Shown: positions 15,659 through 24,386 of the stretch, one piece after another
Layout of the letters: the number at the start of each line of letters is the position of its first letter
Position numbering within the stretch: the first letter of the stretch is position 1
NCBI GenBank assembly: GCA_022710345.1
Contig: JAKLHB010000007.1
Span: forward strand, 1 to 34,028
Length of the DNA: 34,028 nucleotides
Direction: 5' to 3'
Source of the DNA: Planctomycetota bacterium
GTDB lineage: Bacteria > Planctomycetota > Uabimicrobiia > Uabimicrobiales > JABWCH01
The notes under the pieces: model-generated
What the model saw: only the letters and a program-made list of their open reading frames with translations
Database searches by the model: none
Told to the model about the DNA's origin: nothing
Translations under genes and position numbers: made by a program

Positions 15659-16687
15659 ATGGAAATTATCCCACTAAATACTACAATCGAGGCTTCTTGG
15701 GAACAATATGTTGCCCAACATGCTCAATCTACATTTTGCCATCAGCTTGGTTGGAAACGTGTGGTGGAACGAGTTTTTGGGCATCGTTCTTATTATTTTG
15801 TTGCCATGGAAGGCGGCAAAATCACAGGGCTTCTGCCTTTATTTTTCATAGCACGCAATATTTTTGCAGGTCCAACATTGATTTCCATTCCATTTGCAAC
15901 ATACGGAGGTATCTTGGCAGATTCTCCGCAAATCATGGAATCTTTGATGCAGTATGCGAGTGACTTGGGCCAAAAGCTGCGGGTGGATTATGTGGAATTT
16001 CGGAATTTATATCCGAATTCATTTGGCTTGCCTGAGTCAAATTTATACATCACATTCATTCGCTCGCTTCCTAAATCTCCAGATGACGTGCTGGATATGT
16101 TCCCACGCAAGGCTCGTGCGGCTACTCGAAATGCAATGAAAAAAGATTTATCTGCCAATTTTGAACCAGATAACATTCCAGAATTTTACGAGTTATTTTC
16201 TGCAAATAAGAGGTCTTTGGGCAGTCCATCCATGCCATTGGCTTTTTTCCAAGAACTGCGGCAAGAATTCCAAGATAAAGTTGAAATCTTATTTGTGCGC
16301 ACAGGATCTAAATTGCTGACTTCTGTGATGGCATTTATGCACAAAGATACCTTGTCTGCATACTATTCAGGCGCAACTGATGATTGTATAGAATATAGCG
16401 CAAATAATTTCATGTACTATAAATTGATGCAATATGCAGTTCAAAAAGGCTTTGCCTATTTTGATTTTGGACGCAGCCGTCGAGAAACCGGGGCTGCAGA
16501 TTTCAAGAAAAACCAAGGGTTTGAATCTCGGCCATTATTTTATCAATATCAATTTATTCGGCAAAAAAGTATTCCACATAATAATCCTTCTAACCCGAAA
16601 TTTCGCTTGTTTCAAGCAATTTGGAGCAAGATGCCTTTCAAGCTTACACAAATGTTAGGGCCATATTTAGTGAAATATCTACCTTAG
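15659..16687 (+). CDS. FemAB family protein, XrtA/PEP-CTERM system-associated (GNAT-like fold)
   Basis: 342 residues; ATG follows AAGGA. The start (residues 21-33 read AQSTFCHQLGWKR) and the internal YYFVAMEGGKITGLLPLFFI and GPTLISIPFATYGGILAD are characteristic of the FemAB-like acyltransferases found beside exosortase genes. The second half has AFMHKDTLSAYYSGA and the GxxYFDFGRSR segment of the GNAT/FemX fold. The family is thought to modify a surface polymer with an amino-acyl or acyl group; the actual substrate is unknown. Cytoplasmic, with no signal peptide. It starts 19 bases after the deacetylase and is followed after 12 bases by a coiled-coil DUF4129 gene, so the operon continues. Confidence 0.85.
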   Translation: MEIIPLNTTIEASWEQYVAQHAQSTFCHQLGWKRVVERVFGHRSYYFVAMEGGKITGLLPLFFIARNIFAGPTLISIPFATYGGILADSPQIMESLMQYASDLGQKLRVDYVEFRNLYPNSFGLPESNLYITFIRSLPKSPDDVLDMFPRKARAATRNAMKKDLSANFEPDNIPEFYELFSANKRSLGSPSMPLAFFQELRQEFQDKVEILFVRTGSKLLTSVMAFMHKDTLSAYYSGATDDCIEYSANNFMYYKLMQYAVQKGFAYFDFGRSRRETGAADFKKNQGFESRPLFYQYQFIRQKSIPHNNPSNPKFRLFQAIWSKMPFKLTQMLGPYLVKYLP

Positions 16688-16699
16688 AAAGGACACACT

Positions 16700-18043
16700 A
16701 TGATGCGAGCTTTTGGGTGGATGATCCTGCTAGGACTTGCATGGCTTTGCCTCGGCATTTGCCAGCAGCAAGAAAATATTCGAGATGTTTGGAGTTCGCC
16801 CAAATATCAAAAAGAAGTGCAGAGCAAAATGAGATTGCAGCAATTGCAAGAACTACTGCAAACATGTGACAAAAAAATTCAAGAGCTTAGCCAGGACCAA
16901 GAACGCTTAAAAAAAGAAGCAGAAGAGTCAGAACGTATTGCTCAAAAAGTAGAGCAGGCTGATAAAGAAGCAAAGGAAACAAGAGAACAAAGACTCCAAG
17001 AGATTCAGAGAAAAATTCAAGAACAAAAACAAAAACAAGTGCAATACGAGCAGACATATCAAAAGAAGCAAGGCGAAATTTTGCGTAAACGTAAGAAAAC
17101 TGAGCAAGAATACCAAAAATGGAGAGATGAGCACAACGAATGGACCAATCCTCAGAAAGAGCAGGAACTGAGAGATTGTTCGCGCAAATTGATGGAAAAT
17201 CGAGAAACATACGAAGAGAATATGCAGCAGTCTGAAAATGAAACAGACCGTCTTTACCAGGAGAAAGATGAATTAGAACGCCAGGAATGGAAAGAAAAGC
17301 AAGAAAGCTATTATGATGAAGACGAAAAGCCATTGTCTCCTGTAGAAGAAGCACAAGAACAAGCCAAGGAAAAAAAGACAGCCCTTAATAAACTACAGCA
17401 AGAACTTCAAGAACTTGAAACACAAAAAAAGCAAGTTCAAGAAGAACTAGATCGCTTAAAAGAAGAAAATAAGCCAGCTCCAGATCCAAAGCTTCCTGAT
17501 TTTCCCGTACAACAAAGGCAGTCAGCTTCTCGCAGGAGCCGTGAGCCATCTTTTAATGTTGGATTAGGCGGCAGTGGTTTTTGGAATATCATCATCTATG
17601 GTTTGGGTATTTTGATGGCAGGTTTTTTGGCCTGGACAATCACAAAATGGATTATGGAGATCAAACGCCAAAAGCCCGAAGCCAAGCTCAAACCAGATGC
17701 AACAGGAAAAAAATCTGGCTCAGATATCACAACGCCAATTGTAGAAGATATTTCTCAATTGCTCGCAGAAAAGCGATATTTGGATGCTTGCCGTTGGCTA
17801 TTCCAAAAAAGTATTGGTTTACTTCAAGAAAAAAAGATGCTTTATCTCAACAGTAAATACCTAACGAATTATGAACTAATCCAAAAGATTGATCATACAC
17901 AGATCAAAAATTGTGTGAAAACCTTTAATCAAGCCATTGAAGCAGGTTATTATGCTTGCCGTCCAGTTGGCGAAGAGGATTATCAACGATGCAAACAAAG
18001 CTGGGAAGAGATGAATCAATACCTTTCCGAAGTCCAAAAATAA
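16700..18043 (+). CDS. Membrane protein with long coiled coil and C-terminal DUF4129-like domain
   Basis: 447 residues; AAAGGA lies six bases before the ATG. Residues 1-21 form a hydrophobic signal or anchor (MILLGLAWLCLGIC). Residues about 45-255 are an almost pure Lys/Glu/Gln coiled coil, predicted outside the membrane. A short Pro-rich linker precedes a membrane helix at about 295-317 (NIIIYGLGILMAGFLAWTI). The last 100 residues ([42 protein letters not shown]) resemble DUF4129, whose members accompany MoxR/DUF58/DUF4350. The large coiled coil in front of DUF4129 is unusual. It probably spans the envelope and links an outside filamentous part to a cytoplasmic DUF4129 part. Its last bases overlap the next gene. 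Confidence 0.7.
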   Translation: MMRAFGWMILLGLAWLCLGICQQQENIRDVWSSPKYQKEVQSKMRLQQLQELLQTCDKKIQELSQDQERLKKEAEESERIAQKVEQADKEAKETREQRLQEIQRKIQEQKQKQVQYEQTYQKKQGEILRKRKKTEQEYQKWRDEHNEWTNPQKEQELRDCSRKLMENRETYEENMQQSENETDRLYQEKDELERQEWKEKQESYYDEDEKPLSPVEEAQEQAKEKKTALNKLQQELQELETQKKQVQEELDRLKEENKPAPDPKLPDFPVQQRQSASRRSREPSFNVGLGGSGFWNIIIYGLGILMAGFLAWTITKWIMEIKRQKPEAKLKPDATGKKSGSDITTPIVEDISQLLAEKRYLDACRWLFQKSIGLLQEKKMLYLNSKYLTNYELIQKIDHTQIKNCVKTFNQAIEAGYYACRPVGEEDYQRCKQSWEEMNQYLSEVQK

Positions 18044-19245
18044 TACCGATTTTGATTGGATCCTTCCTGTTTTTATTTGTAGCAGGCGTTGTTTTAATGA
18101 CTTTTTTAGAAAAAACAGACAGGGAGCCAAATCCGAGCAGCTTTAGTTATTGTGCATTAGGGCACCATGCACTTGTGCAAATTTTGGATGCGTGCAATTT
18201 TACTGTCATACGAGGCCGTCATTATTTCTATAAGCATATCCAAGAAAAAATGGTGCTTTTTTTACAACCCAGCCGCCGTTTATGGGCAGATTATACGCAT
18301 GAGCCAATCTCAACCAGTTTGCAAAAAATTGTAACCAATGACAACATTGTTCTTTTAACATGGCCTAAATGGCGAATTCTGCATCCATCTGCACAAAATT
18401 CTCAATGGGTTGGAGATTGGATATTTTTGAGTGCAGATGATTTGTCTGGCTTTAGCAGTGAAATGGGCCAAGATGTACAGGTAAAACGAATTTTTGCTAA
18501 CAAGTCCACCCTCAAAACAGCATGGAATAAAACTTATGCAATCCAATGTGATTCATTGCAATATTTCGCCTACCATCAAGGCAAAGTTTTGGTATCCACA
18601 CAAGATCAAAAGCCGATTGTGGTGGAAATTAGCAATTCAAATTTGAACAAAGGCAGGCTGATCCTGGTTGCTGACCCAGAAATTTTTACAAACATGGGGG
18701 TTGGCAAAGAGGAAAATGGCATGTTGGCCCTTGATATGCTGCAGGATCTACAACCTAACAAAGATGTGATTGTTGACGAGATTGCACATGGTTTAGGAAG
18801 ACCTCCATCTGTTTTGCGGGCGCTTCTCACGCATCCAGGTATCTACATCACCCTACAAATTTTGCTGATTGGTTTATTTTTAGCATGGCTTGTGGGTGTG
18901 CGATTCCGACCTCCGCTAGCAGAGCCAAAACGAAGCCGAAGCCTGGAGGAACAAATTAAAGCATTTGCTCATATTACTTGTGCAGGCAATCAACATGAGT
19001 ATTTCTTGGGCAAGTATCTTAAATCAGTAATTCAAGAACTTGCAGAACGATTCCCCATGATTGTGCCTATGCCTATGTCTCAAAAAATTGAATATCTCGA
19101 CCAATTGGGAAAAGCATTTGGCAATCCCTATTCTATCCTAAGTCTGTATCAAAAAAGTCTTCGCGTGCACCATCCACGAAATATTAGTTTTATAGCCAAA
19201 GGAATCCATCAATGGAAGGAACGAATGATTTCATTGAAAAAATAA
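17989..19245 (+). CDS. DUF4350 domain membrane protein of MoxR-associated cluster
   Basis: 418 residues from the ATG at 17989, which overlaps the previous gene by 55 bases and has GAGGA upstream. A TTG at 17956 could extend it by 11 residues. A membrane helix near 16-37 ([20 protein letters not shown]) is followed by the DUF4350-like region: [25 protein letters not shown], then [18 protein letters not shown] and a [12 protein letters not shown] segment that precedes a second helix near 286-304. The tail, about 110 residues, is probably cytoplasmic. DUF4350 folds resemble ThuA/GATase-like domains and may bind a ligand outside the membrane. The function is unknown. Its 3' end overlaps moxR by 34 bases, which indicates translational coupling. 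Confidence 0.75.
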   Translation: MQTKLGRDESIPFRSPKIIPILIGSFLFLFVAGVVLMTFLEKTDREPNPSSFSYCALGHHALVQILDACNFTVIRGRHYFYKHIQEKMVLFLQPSRRLWADYTHEPISTSLQKIVTNDNIVLLTWPKWRILHPSAQNSQWVGDWIFLSADDLSGFSSEMGQDVQVKRIFANKSTLKTAWNKTYAIQCDSLQYFAYHQGKVLVSTQDQKPIVVEISNSNLNKGRLILVADPEIFTNMGVGKEENGMLALDMLQDLQPNKDVIVDEIAHGLGRPPSVLRALLTHPGIYITLQILLIGLFLAWLVGVRFRPPLAEPKRSRSLEEQIKAFAHITCAGNQHEYFLGKYLKSVIQELAERFPMIVPMPMSQKIEYLDQLGKAFGNPYSILSLYQKSLRVHHPRNISFIAKGIHQWKERMISLKK

Positions 19246-20183
19246 GTCATCTCAACAATAAAATTCTGAATGAAGTTCGTAAAGTCGTAATTGGCCAAGA
19301 TGATATTGCTCAGTTTTGCTTGGTCGGCCTGTTAAGCAGTGGACATGTGCTTTTGGAAGGTGTTCCAGGAACCGCTAAAACACTGCTGATGCGGACCTTA
19401 GCCCATATTTTGGGATTAGAATTTAAACGAATCCAATTCACGCCGGATTTAATGCCTGCGGATATTCTAGGAACCAATATTTTCAATTTCCAAAAGAATG
19501 AATTCATCCTAACCAAGGGCCCGATTTTCACACAATTTCTTCTGGCTGATGAAATCAACCGCACCCCGCCCAAAACCCAGTCTGCTCTTCTACAAGCCAT
19601 GCAAGAATTTGAAGTGACCATTGATGGAGTGAACCATCGGCTCTCGGATATTTTTTTTGTGGCCGCTACTCAAAATCCAATTGAACAAGAAGGCACGTAT
19701 CCTTTACCTGAAGCGCAATTAGACCGCTTTCTTTTAAAGTTGATTGTTTCTTATCCATCTGAAACGGCTGAAATTGAGATGGTGAGCCGGCACCAACGAG
19801 GAGCTGTATCTGCACGTCCAGCAGATTTAGGTGTTGAAGTGGTTACTAACATCAAGCAGCTTGTCGGTGTGCAAAAGTACATCCAAAATATTGTCGTAAG
19901 CGACAATGTGGTCCGCTATATCGTGAATTTGGTTCGTCAGACTCGAGAAAATCCATTTATTTTATGCGGCGCTTCCCCTCGATCCACCTTAATGCTCACG
20001 AGTGCCAGCCGTACCCTAGCGATTTTGCAAGGCCGTGATTATGTGATCCCTGATGACATCAAACGCTTGTACCAACCTGTTATTGCCCATCGCATTGTTT
20101 TGAAACCAGATGCCCAAATCCAGGGAATCACAGATGCCAAAGTTTTACAGGACATCATTGAAAAAACACCTGTGCCTCGATAA
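19212..20183 (+). CDS. MoxR-family AAA+ ATPase
   Basis: 323 residues; AAAGGA precedes the ATG. MoxR ATPases act as chaperones that mature or insert metal into partner proteins, often with von Willebrand A or DUF58 proteins. Walker A is GVPGTAKT at 50-57. Walker B is LLADEINR at 110-117 with the acidic pair D113-E114. Sensor 1 is [22 protein letters not shown] (152 onward), diagnostic of the MoxR group. [10 protein letters not shown] near 257 carries the sensor 2-type Arg. It is tightly packed between DUF4350 (overlap) and DUF58 (14 bases), a conserved arrangement also known from actinobacteria. Confidence 0.96.
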   Translation: MEGTNDFIEKISHLNNKILNEVRKVVIGQDDIAQFCLVGLLSSGHVLLEGVPGTAKTLLMRTLAHILGLEFKRIQFTPDLMPADILGTNIFNFQKNEFILTKGPIFTQFLLADEINRTPPKTQSALLQAMQEFEVTIDGVNHRLSDIFFVAATQNPIEQEGTYPLPEAQLDRFLLKLIVSYPSETAEIEMVSRHQRGAVSARPADLGVEVVTNIKQLVGVQKYIQNIVVSDNVVRYIVNLVRQTRENPFILCGASPRSTLMLTSASRTLAILQGRDYVIPDDIKRLYQPVIAHRIVLKPDAQIQGITDAKVLQDIIEKTPVPR

Positions 20184-20197
20184 GAAAGGGGTGCGTT

Positions 20198-21514
20198 ATG
20201 GTCATCCCTACCAAACGTTTGTTATTGATATTGCTTCTTGGCTTGCCATTATCGCTCTTTCCGCTATTCCATGATGACATTGGCATATCACTTTGGCTCG
20301 TTGGCCTTGGACTTATCTTGATTTTGCTCATCGGCGAATATTCCATGTTTCCAAAAGCAAAAGAATTTACATGCAGCCTGGAAGCATCGGTTGTCTATTA
20401 CACAGATGGCGCAGAGCCAATTCAAGTCTTTGTTGAAGTTCCAGGCCAATTGCCTATTCGAGCTGCGTATATTTTTGTTGTCATTGATGGGCCAATGGAT
20501 ATCGAGATTCCCAATAAACCTGTTTCTTTAAAGCTAGGCAGCAATTCCTTTTCTTACCCACTAAAACCTTTACGGCGAGGCGTGATTGAATTTCAAGAAA
20601 TACGCCTTCGATTATTAGGATATTTAGGGCTTTGGTGGTTCCAATATCATCTTCCTTTAAATCAAAAAGCTAAGATTGTCCCAAATTTGAAAGCCGTGGG
20701 CAAACATGCATTGCGTTTTTTTTCTGATCCTCAATTTAGGGCAGGTTTAAAGGTTGAAAAACATCGTGGAGAAGGCTCAGAATTTGATTCGCTGAGAGAA
20801 TACTTACCCGGCTATGATACAAGAAGCATTGATTGGAAAGCATCGGCCCGCAGATGTAAAATGTATTCCCGTGAATTCCGCGCTGAACGCAACCACCAAG
20901 TCATGCTTGCCTTAGATTGCGGCCGATTGATGGCTGCGGAAATAAACGGCATCACCAAGATGGATTATGCCATCAACTCACTGTTGCTGCTTGCATACTT
21001 TGCCATCAAAAGCGGGGATCAAGTCGGATTTATGTCATTTGCTGACAAAGTCACCCATTATCTCAAACCGCAAGGAAATGTTGCTACATTGGATCGAATT
21101 TCCCACGAATGCGAAAGCATTGACTATCAATTTCAAGAAACCAATTTCGTCATCGGCATGGAATATTTCCTGGCCCAGCAAAAGAAACGCTGTTTGGCCA
21201 TTATTTTGACAGATTTTATAGATACCATTTCTTCAGAACTCTTAAAAGATTATGTTGGCTTGCTAGCCAAACGTCACCTTGTGCTATTTGTAGCCCTGCG
21301 CGACCCATTCTTAGACGCTAATCTCAAGCCTACTCCAGAAACACTCTCTGACCTGCATCGCCAGGTTTCGTCTTATCACTTAAAAGATGAACGGTTCAAA
21401 TTATTTGCTGAATTACGTCGGCTTGGCATCCACTGTTTGGATTTATTGCCGCATGAAGTCTCTATTCCATTGCTCAATCGCTATCTTGAAATTCGTCGCC
21501 GTGAAATGATATAA
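20198..21514 (+). CDS. DUF58 domain membrane-anchored protein (MoxR partner)
   Basis: 438 residues; AAAGGGG precedes the ATG. Two N-terminal membrane helices (about 8-24 and 29-48) are followed by a beta-rich region. The DUF58 core lies near 190-230: GEGSEFDSLREYLPGYDTR, then SIDWKASARR and MLALDCGRLM. The last is the start of a von Willebrand A-like fold with DxG in place of a full MIDAS DxSxS. DUF58 proteins are the usual partners of MoxR ATPases. Its TAA shares one base with the ATG of the next small frame (TAATG), so something was translated directly after it. Confidence 0.92.
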   Translation: MVIPTKRLLLILLLGLPLSLFPLFHDDIGISLWLVGLGLILILLIGEYSMFPKAKEFTCSLEASVVYYTDGAEPIQVFVEVPGQLPIRAAYIFVVIDGPMDIEIPNKPVSLKLGSNSFSYPLKPLRRGVIEFQEIRLRLLGYLGLWWFQYHLPLNQKAKIVPNLKAVGKHALRFFSDPQFRAGLKVEKHRGEGSEFDSLREYLPGYDTRSIDWKASARRCKMYSREFRAERNHQVMLALDCGRLMAAEINGITKMDYAINSLLLLAYFAIKSGDQVGFMSFADKVTHYLKPQGNVATLDRISHECESIDYQFQETNFVIGMEYFLAQQKKRCLAIILTDFIDTISSELLKDYVGLLAKRHLVLFVALRDPFLDANLKPTPETLSDLHRQVSSYHLKDERFKLFAELRRLGIHCLDLLPHEVSIPLLNRYLEIRRREMI

Positions 21515-21759
21515 TGACGAAGATAAACACTGATGATGATTTTTTTGGGGAGCCTCCACAACGGCAACACAAGAAAACTTTGATCCATTATATCTGCTTC
21601 CCCAAATTCCTTATAGAACTCTCGTATAAGATTGCACTGCAGCAAAGTTTTTTGCCGCGAAGCGGTTTGGGAATAAAGCCTGGGGTTTCTAACCCCAGGT
21701 TCTGTCGGCTCTTACGGGACACAGGAAAACCTGGCATTCTATCAAAGAACTCCCGATAA
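21514..21759 (+). pseudogene. Small coupled ORF truncated or rewritten by a hairpin repeat
   Basis: 81 codons starting at the TAATG junction with DUF58. The first 42 residues (MTKINTDDDFFGEPPQRQHK, then a hydrophobic stretch) are unique. From codon 42 the frame runs into the repeat copy at 21638-21714, which encodes QQSFLPRSGLGIKPGVSNP and then ends in TAA at 21757. I infer that a real gene began here and was cut by the repeat insertion; what remains is probably not functional. I do not recognise the unique part. It could be a short intact protein whose tail was replaced. Confidence 0.45.
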
Positions 21760-21885
21760 GATATGCAGCAAAGTTTTTTGCCGCGAAGCGGTTTGGGAAT
21801 AAAGCCTGGGGTTTCTAACCCCAGGTTCTGTCGGCTCTTATCGTGTCCTGATGGGACACAGGAAAACCTGGCATTCTATCAAAGA
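21638..21885. repeat. Tandem pair of hairpin-rich repeats (77-nt identical core, period 126)
   Basis: Cores at 21638-21714 and 21764-21840 are identical over 77 bases. The 33 bases that follow (21716-21748 and 21853-21885) are also identical, but copy 2 has 11 extra bases before them. Each core has a CCGC-GAA-GCGG hairpin and a perfect CCTGGGGTT-TCT-AACCCCAGG hairpin. Copy 2 also has GTGTCC-TGAT-GGGACAC. Because the period (126) is a multiple of three, both copies are read in the same frame and encode the same peptide. It looks like a mobile palindromic element of REP or RPE type. Confidence 0.85.
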
Positions 21886-21933
21886 GGACTTTTACTTCCG
21901 AGAGAATTTTTTTTGATTGATAAGGAAATCACT

Positions 21934-22854
21934 GTGCCATTCTGCAAATATCGTAGTTACGAAATCAATTACGACATCCAAGGCAATCCAGGGACACCTG
22001 TGATTGTCTTTATCAATGGCCTTACACAACGTATCCAGCACTGGGCAGTGTATATGAAATATCTAGTTCCGCAAGGATATCGCGTGCTGACATACGATCT
22101 ACTTGGCCAAGGCAAGTCAGCTAAACCTGTGCTTGATGTAAATTTTGAAGAAAACGCTGAAGTGCTCAAGACTCTCCTCGATCATCTGTCCATCGAGAAG
22201 GCTTATATAACAGGCATTTCCTTTGGCGGTGTGATTGTGCTGCACTTTGGCATCCGATATCCAGAACGAGTCAAAGGTCTAGTGCCCATGAGCACATTCA
22301 GTGAAATGGATGCTCAAACTGCCCAAATTGGCTGCAATCTGTATGAAGGGATGACCCGGGTCGGTTTTGAATATATGGTTCGGCTATTGATTCCACTGAA
22401 TTTTAGTGCGAATTGGATTGCGAAAAATGAACCACAACTTGCTGCTATGCAGCGGACTAGTGCAGCCACCAATGACCTATACGCCATTCAAAATTTAATG
22501 GAATCATTACGCAACTTTAAAGGCTTTACAGCAGAGCTAAAGAAAATCAATGCTCCAACACTCATACTCAACGGCGAATTCGATGCTTTCACCCCACGTT
22601 CATGCCATGAAATCTTGCGTAAAAATATCGTGCATTCTCGGCTCATGTTGATGCAGAAAGTGTATCATGCTTTTACACTTGAAATACCCGAAATCACAGC
22701 GCGCGTGCTGCTTCATTTTGTAAAGGAGGTCGAGAGTGGCCAATGGCAAGGCGATCAAACAGTCTGGATTGCTAGCGATGATCCTAAATCAGAGGTGGTG
22801 GCCTTTCCATGCGAGGGTGACCATACACGAGCAATTCCACTCATCAAAAAGTAA
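21934..22854 (+). CDS. Alpha/beta hydrolase
   Basis: 306 residues from GTG 21934, which has AAGGA seven bases upstream. The longer frame from ATG 21763 would translate the repeat and is unlikely. The fold is a single-domain alpha/beta hydrolase of cytoplasmic type. The oxyanion region is FINGLTQRIQHW, the nucleophile elbow is GISFGG (Ser in ITGISFGGVIVLHF), the acid is the Asp in GEFDAFTPRS, and the His is in KVYHAF near the end. A tail of about 45 residues follows the His. The substrate cannot be deduced. It sits at the end of the MoxR operon, 11 bases before the next gene. Confidence 0.88.
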   Translation: MPFCKYRSYEINYDIQGNPGTPVIVFINGLTQRIQHWAVYMKYLVPQGYRVLTYDLLGQGKSAKPVLDVNFEENAEVLKTLLDHLSIEKAYITGISFGGVIVLHFGIRYPERVKGLVPMSTFSEMDAQTAQIGCNLYEGMTRVGFEYMVRLLIPLNFSANWIAKNEPQLAAMQRTSAATNDLYAIQNLMESLRNFKGFTAELKKINAPTLILNGEFDAFTPRSCHEILRKNIVHSRLMLMQKVYHAFTLEIPEITARVLLHFVKEVESGQWQGDQTVWIASDDPKSEVVAFPCEGDHTRAIPLIKK

Positions 22855-22865
22855 GGAAGCCTACT

Positions 22866-23495
22866 ATGACCATCATGATGAAACTAGAAGAGGTCAAAAA
22901 CAAACTTGCTGCACAGTTTGCTCAAAATCTTCCAACATCCGAGCAAGAGACAAGGATTTGTTTATTCTTGCAAAACATCCACAGCGCCAATGCGGCTATT
23001 TTAGCAAAAATTGAGTTTCAGCAGCTTGCCTGGCAGCCATACCTTTATTTACACGAACAACTCTATAAAAATGCAGAATTCATTACCTTGCTAGGCAAAG
23101 CAACTAAATGGACTATGAATCCACTGGTTTATATGGAAGCAACTCAGCTCAATCTGATGTTCTGGCAAAAAGCACGATTTTCGCAGCATATTTTAGGCTT
23201 TTTCCAGGTCAATCAACAATTTTATGAATACCTTGCCTTGAGCCATGCCCTATGGTCTGTGATTCGCTTTGTACCACTGTTTCCACCTAGCCTTGATCTG
23301 CACCAAAACCCATTTTTATCTACCTTAAACCAGATCGAAGAAGAAAATGGCCGCCAAATCCAAGTACAAATCCGCCTGCTCAAAGATATGCCCGTGTCTT
23401 TATCGGTATCGCAAAAAGAAGAACTACTGGAAAAAGAACGTATTGTGGTGAGCGAAGTATTTTATAGTTTGTTAACCCAAGTTGCTTTTTCTTAA
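22866..23495 (+). CDS. Unrecognised 209-residue protein, last gene of the operon
   Basis: I do not recognise this family. The start ATG has AAGGAAG upstream. The protein is mostly helical, rich in aromatic residues and Gln (FFQVNQQFYEYLALSHALW), with no signal peptide, no clear membrane segment and no cysteine motif. The C-terminal half has a charged helix (SVSQKEELLEKERIVVSEVFY). It lies 11 bases after the hydrolase, so it is probably co-translated with it. A hairpin around 23480-23510 follows its stop. Confidence 0.6.
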   Translation: MTIMMKLEEVKNKLAAQFAQNLPTSEQETRICLFLQNIHSANAAILAKIEFQQLAWQPYLYLHEQLYKNAEFITLLGKATKWTMNPLVYMEATQLNLMFWQKARFSQHILGFFQVNQQFYEYLALSHALWSVIRFVPLFPPSLDLHQNPFLSTLNQIEEENGRQIQVQIRLLKDMPVSLSVSQKEELLEKERIVVSEVFYSLLTQVAFS

Positions 23496-23785
23496 AATAA
23501 GCAGCTTAGGTTGCTGAAAATCCGTTATTGGAAGCATTGGCGATTGCCTTGCATCAAATGTCCATAGGCTTAGAATGTTCGTCGTTCATATGCGAATGTA
23601 GGGGCGAACTGCAGCTCGCCCCTATCGCAATCTCTATTATGCGCTATACAACTTTCCATAACGCTGGCTTCTTCAATGCTTGATAACTCTAGGTTATTCC
23701 AAGTCAGGCATTGCGCACTAAGTTAACGGCATTAAGTTTGAGCCGAGAAACTAACTTAAGCTGGTCCATTGACAGAAAGTTAGGT
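23496..23785. other. Convergent spacer with a REP-like hairpin
   Basis: No gene. Hairpin arms 23599-23607 (TAGGGGCGA) and 23616-23624 (TCGCCCCTA) are perfect with an 8-base loop ACTGCAGC. The GTAGGGGCGA type is a widespread intergenic palindrome motif in several phyla. Weaker AAGTTA/TAACTT repeats lie near 23719-23757. The region probably ends transcription from both sides. Confidence 0.55.
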
Positions 23786-24346
23786 CTAATATCCCTTCAT
23801 ACGACGAGATTCGAGTTTTCCTTTTACTTTTTTCAAGTCGCTGACTTTGTCTGAAAGCACATCAAAATTTTGGCGTAATGTTTTGAGCACCCAATTGATA
23901 TCATCGCTTTTTTGTATATCTGGGCCTACAGGAAGGCCCTGGTCCATGTTTTCCTGCCGGATTGTGATCAATTTGTCCATCTTTTTTTCATAATGGTTGC
24001 GAATGGCTTCATTTCCAGGACTATCAGCATAGTCTTGGGCAGCCATCTGGGCATTCACAGTTGCATTATATTCGCTTTGCAAAGCACGTACTTCTCGATC
24101 AACGTGTTCGTATTCTTCATCTAAGCTTGCAAAATGTTCTACATAACTTGAAACTGCCTGAGGTGCTGAAGAGAGCGTACTCATTGTATTTTCTGTAAAT
24201 GAAGAACCTGTCTGCATTGACGAATCTATACTTTCACCTTGCACAACCTGCATATTTCCATTATCTACGGTGTCATCGGACGAGCAACTGGGCAACCAAG
24301 CTATGAAAGCTAAAGTTGCAAACAGCATAAGCCATGCTTTAGACAT
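23786..24346 (-). CDS. Coiled-coil lipoprotein B (paralogue of the upstream gene)
   Basis: 186 residues from the ATG at 24346, with AGGA six bases before it; a TTG two codons earlier is less likely. An N-terminal signal (SKAWLMLFATLAFIAWLPSC) ends in a lipobox-like LPSC, so it is probably a lipoprotein, although Pro at -2 is unusual. After a low-complexity Ser-rich stretch it has two helical segments with ATVNAQMAAQDY, KKMDKLITIRQEN and GLPVGP in between. The gene just upstream shows ATVNAQQTAEEY, KRMEKLFQIRDEN and GIPIG in the same order, so the two are paralogues. Third gene of the kinase operon, 40 bases after its sister. Function unknown. Confidence 0.7.
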   Translation of the reverse strand: MSKAWLMLFATLAFIAWLPSCSSDDTVDNGNMQVVQGESIDSSMQTGSSFTENTMSTLSSAPQAVSSYVEHFASLDEEYEHVDREVRALQSEYNATVNAQMAAQDYADSPGNEAIRNHYEKKMDKLITIRQENMDQGLPVGPDIQKSDDINWVLKTLRQNFDVLSDKVSDLKKVKGKLESRRMKGY

Positions 24347-24386
24347 ATACAATCCTTTCTTTATGCAACAAGCAATCAGTTGGTTG

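Noticed and set aside
21638-21885. CRISPR-like repeat array
   Set aside because: Only two copies, repeats of 77 bases, no spacer set and no cas genes.
21763-21933. Longer hydrolase start through the repeat
   Set aside because: It would translate the palindromic repeat; GTG 21934 has AAGGA seven bases upstream and begins near the expected fold start.
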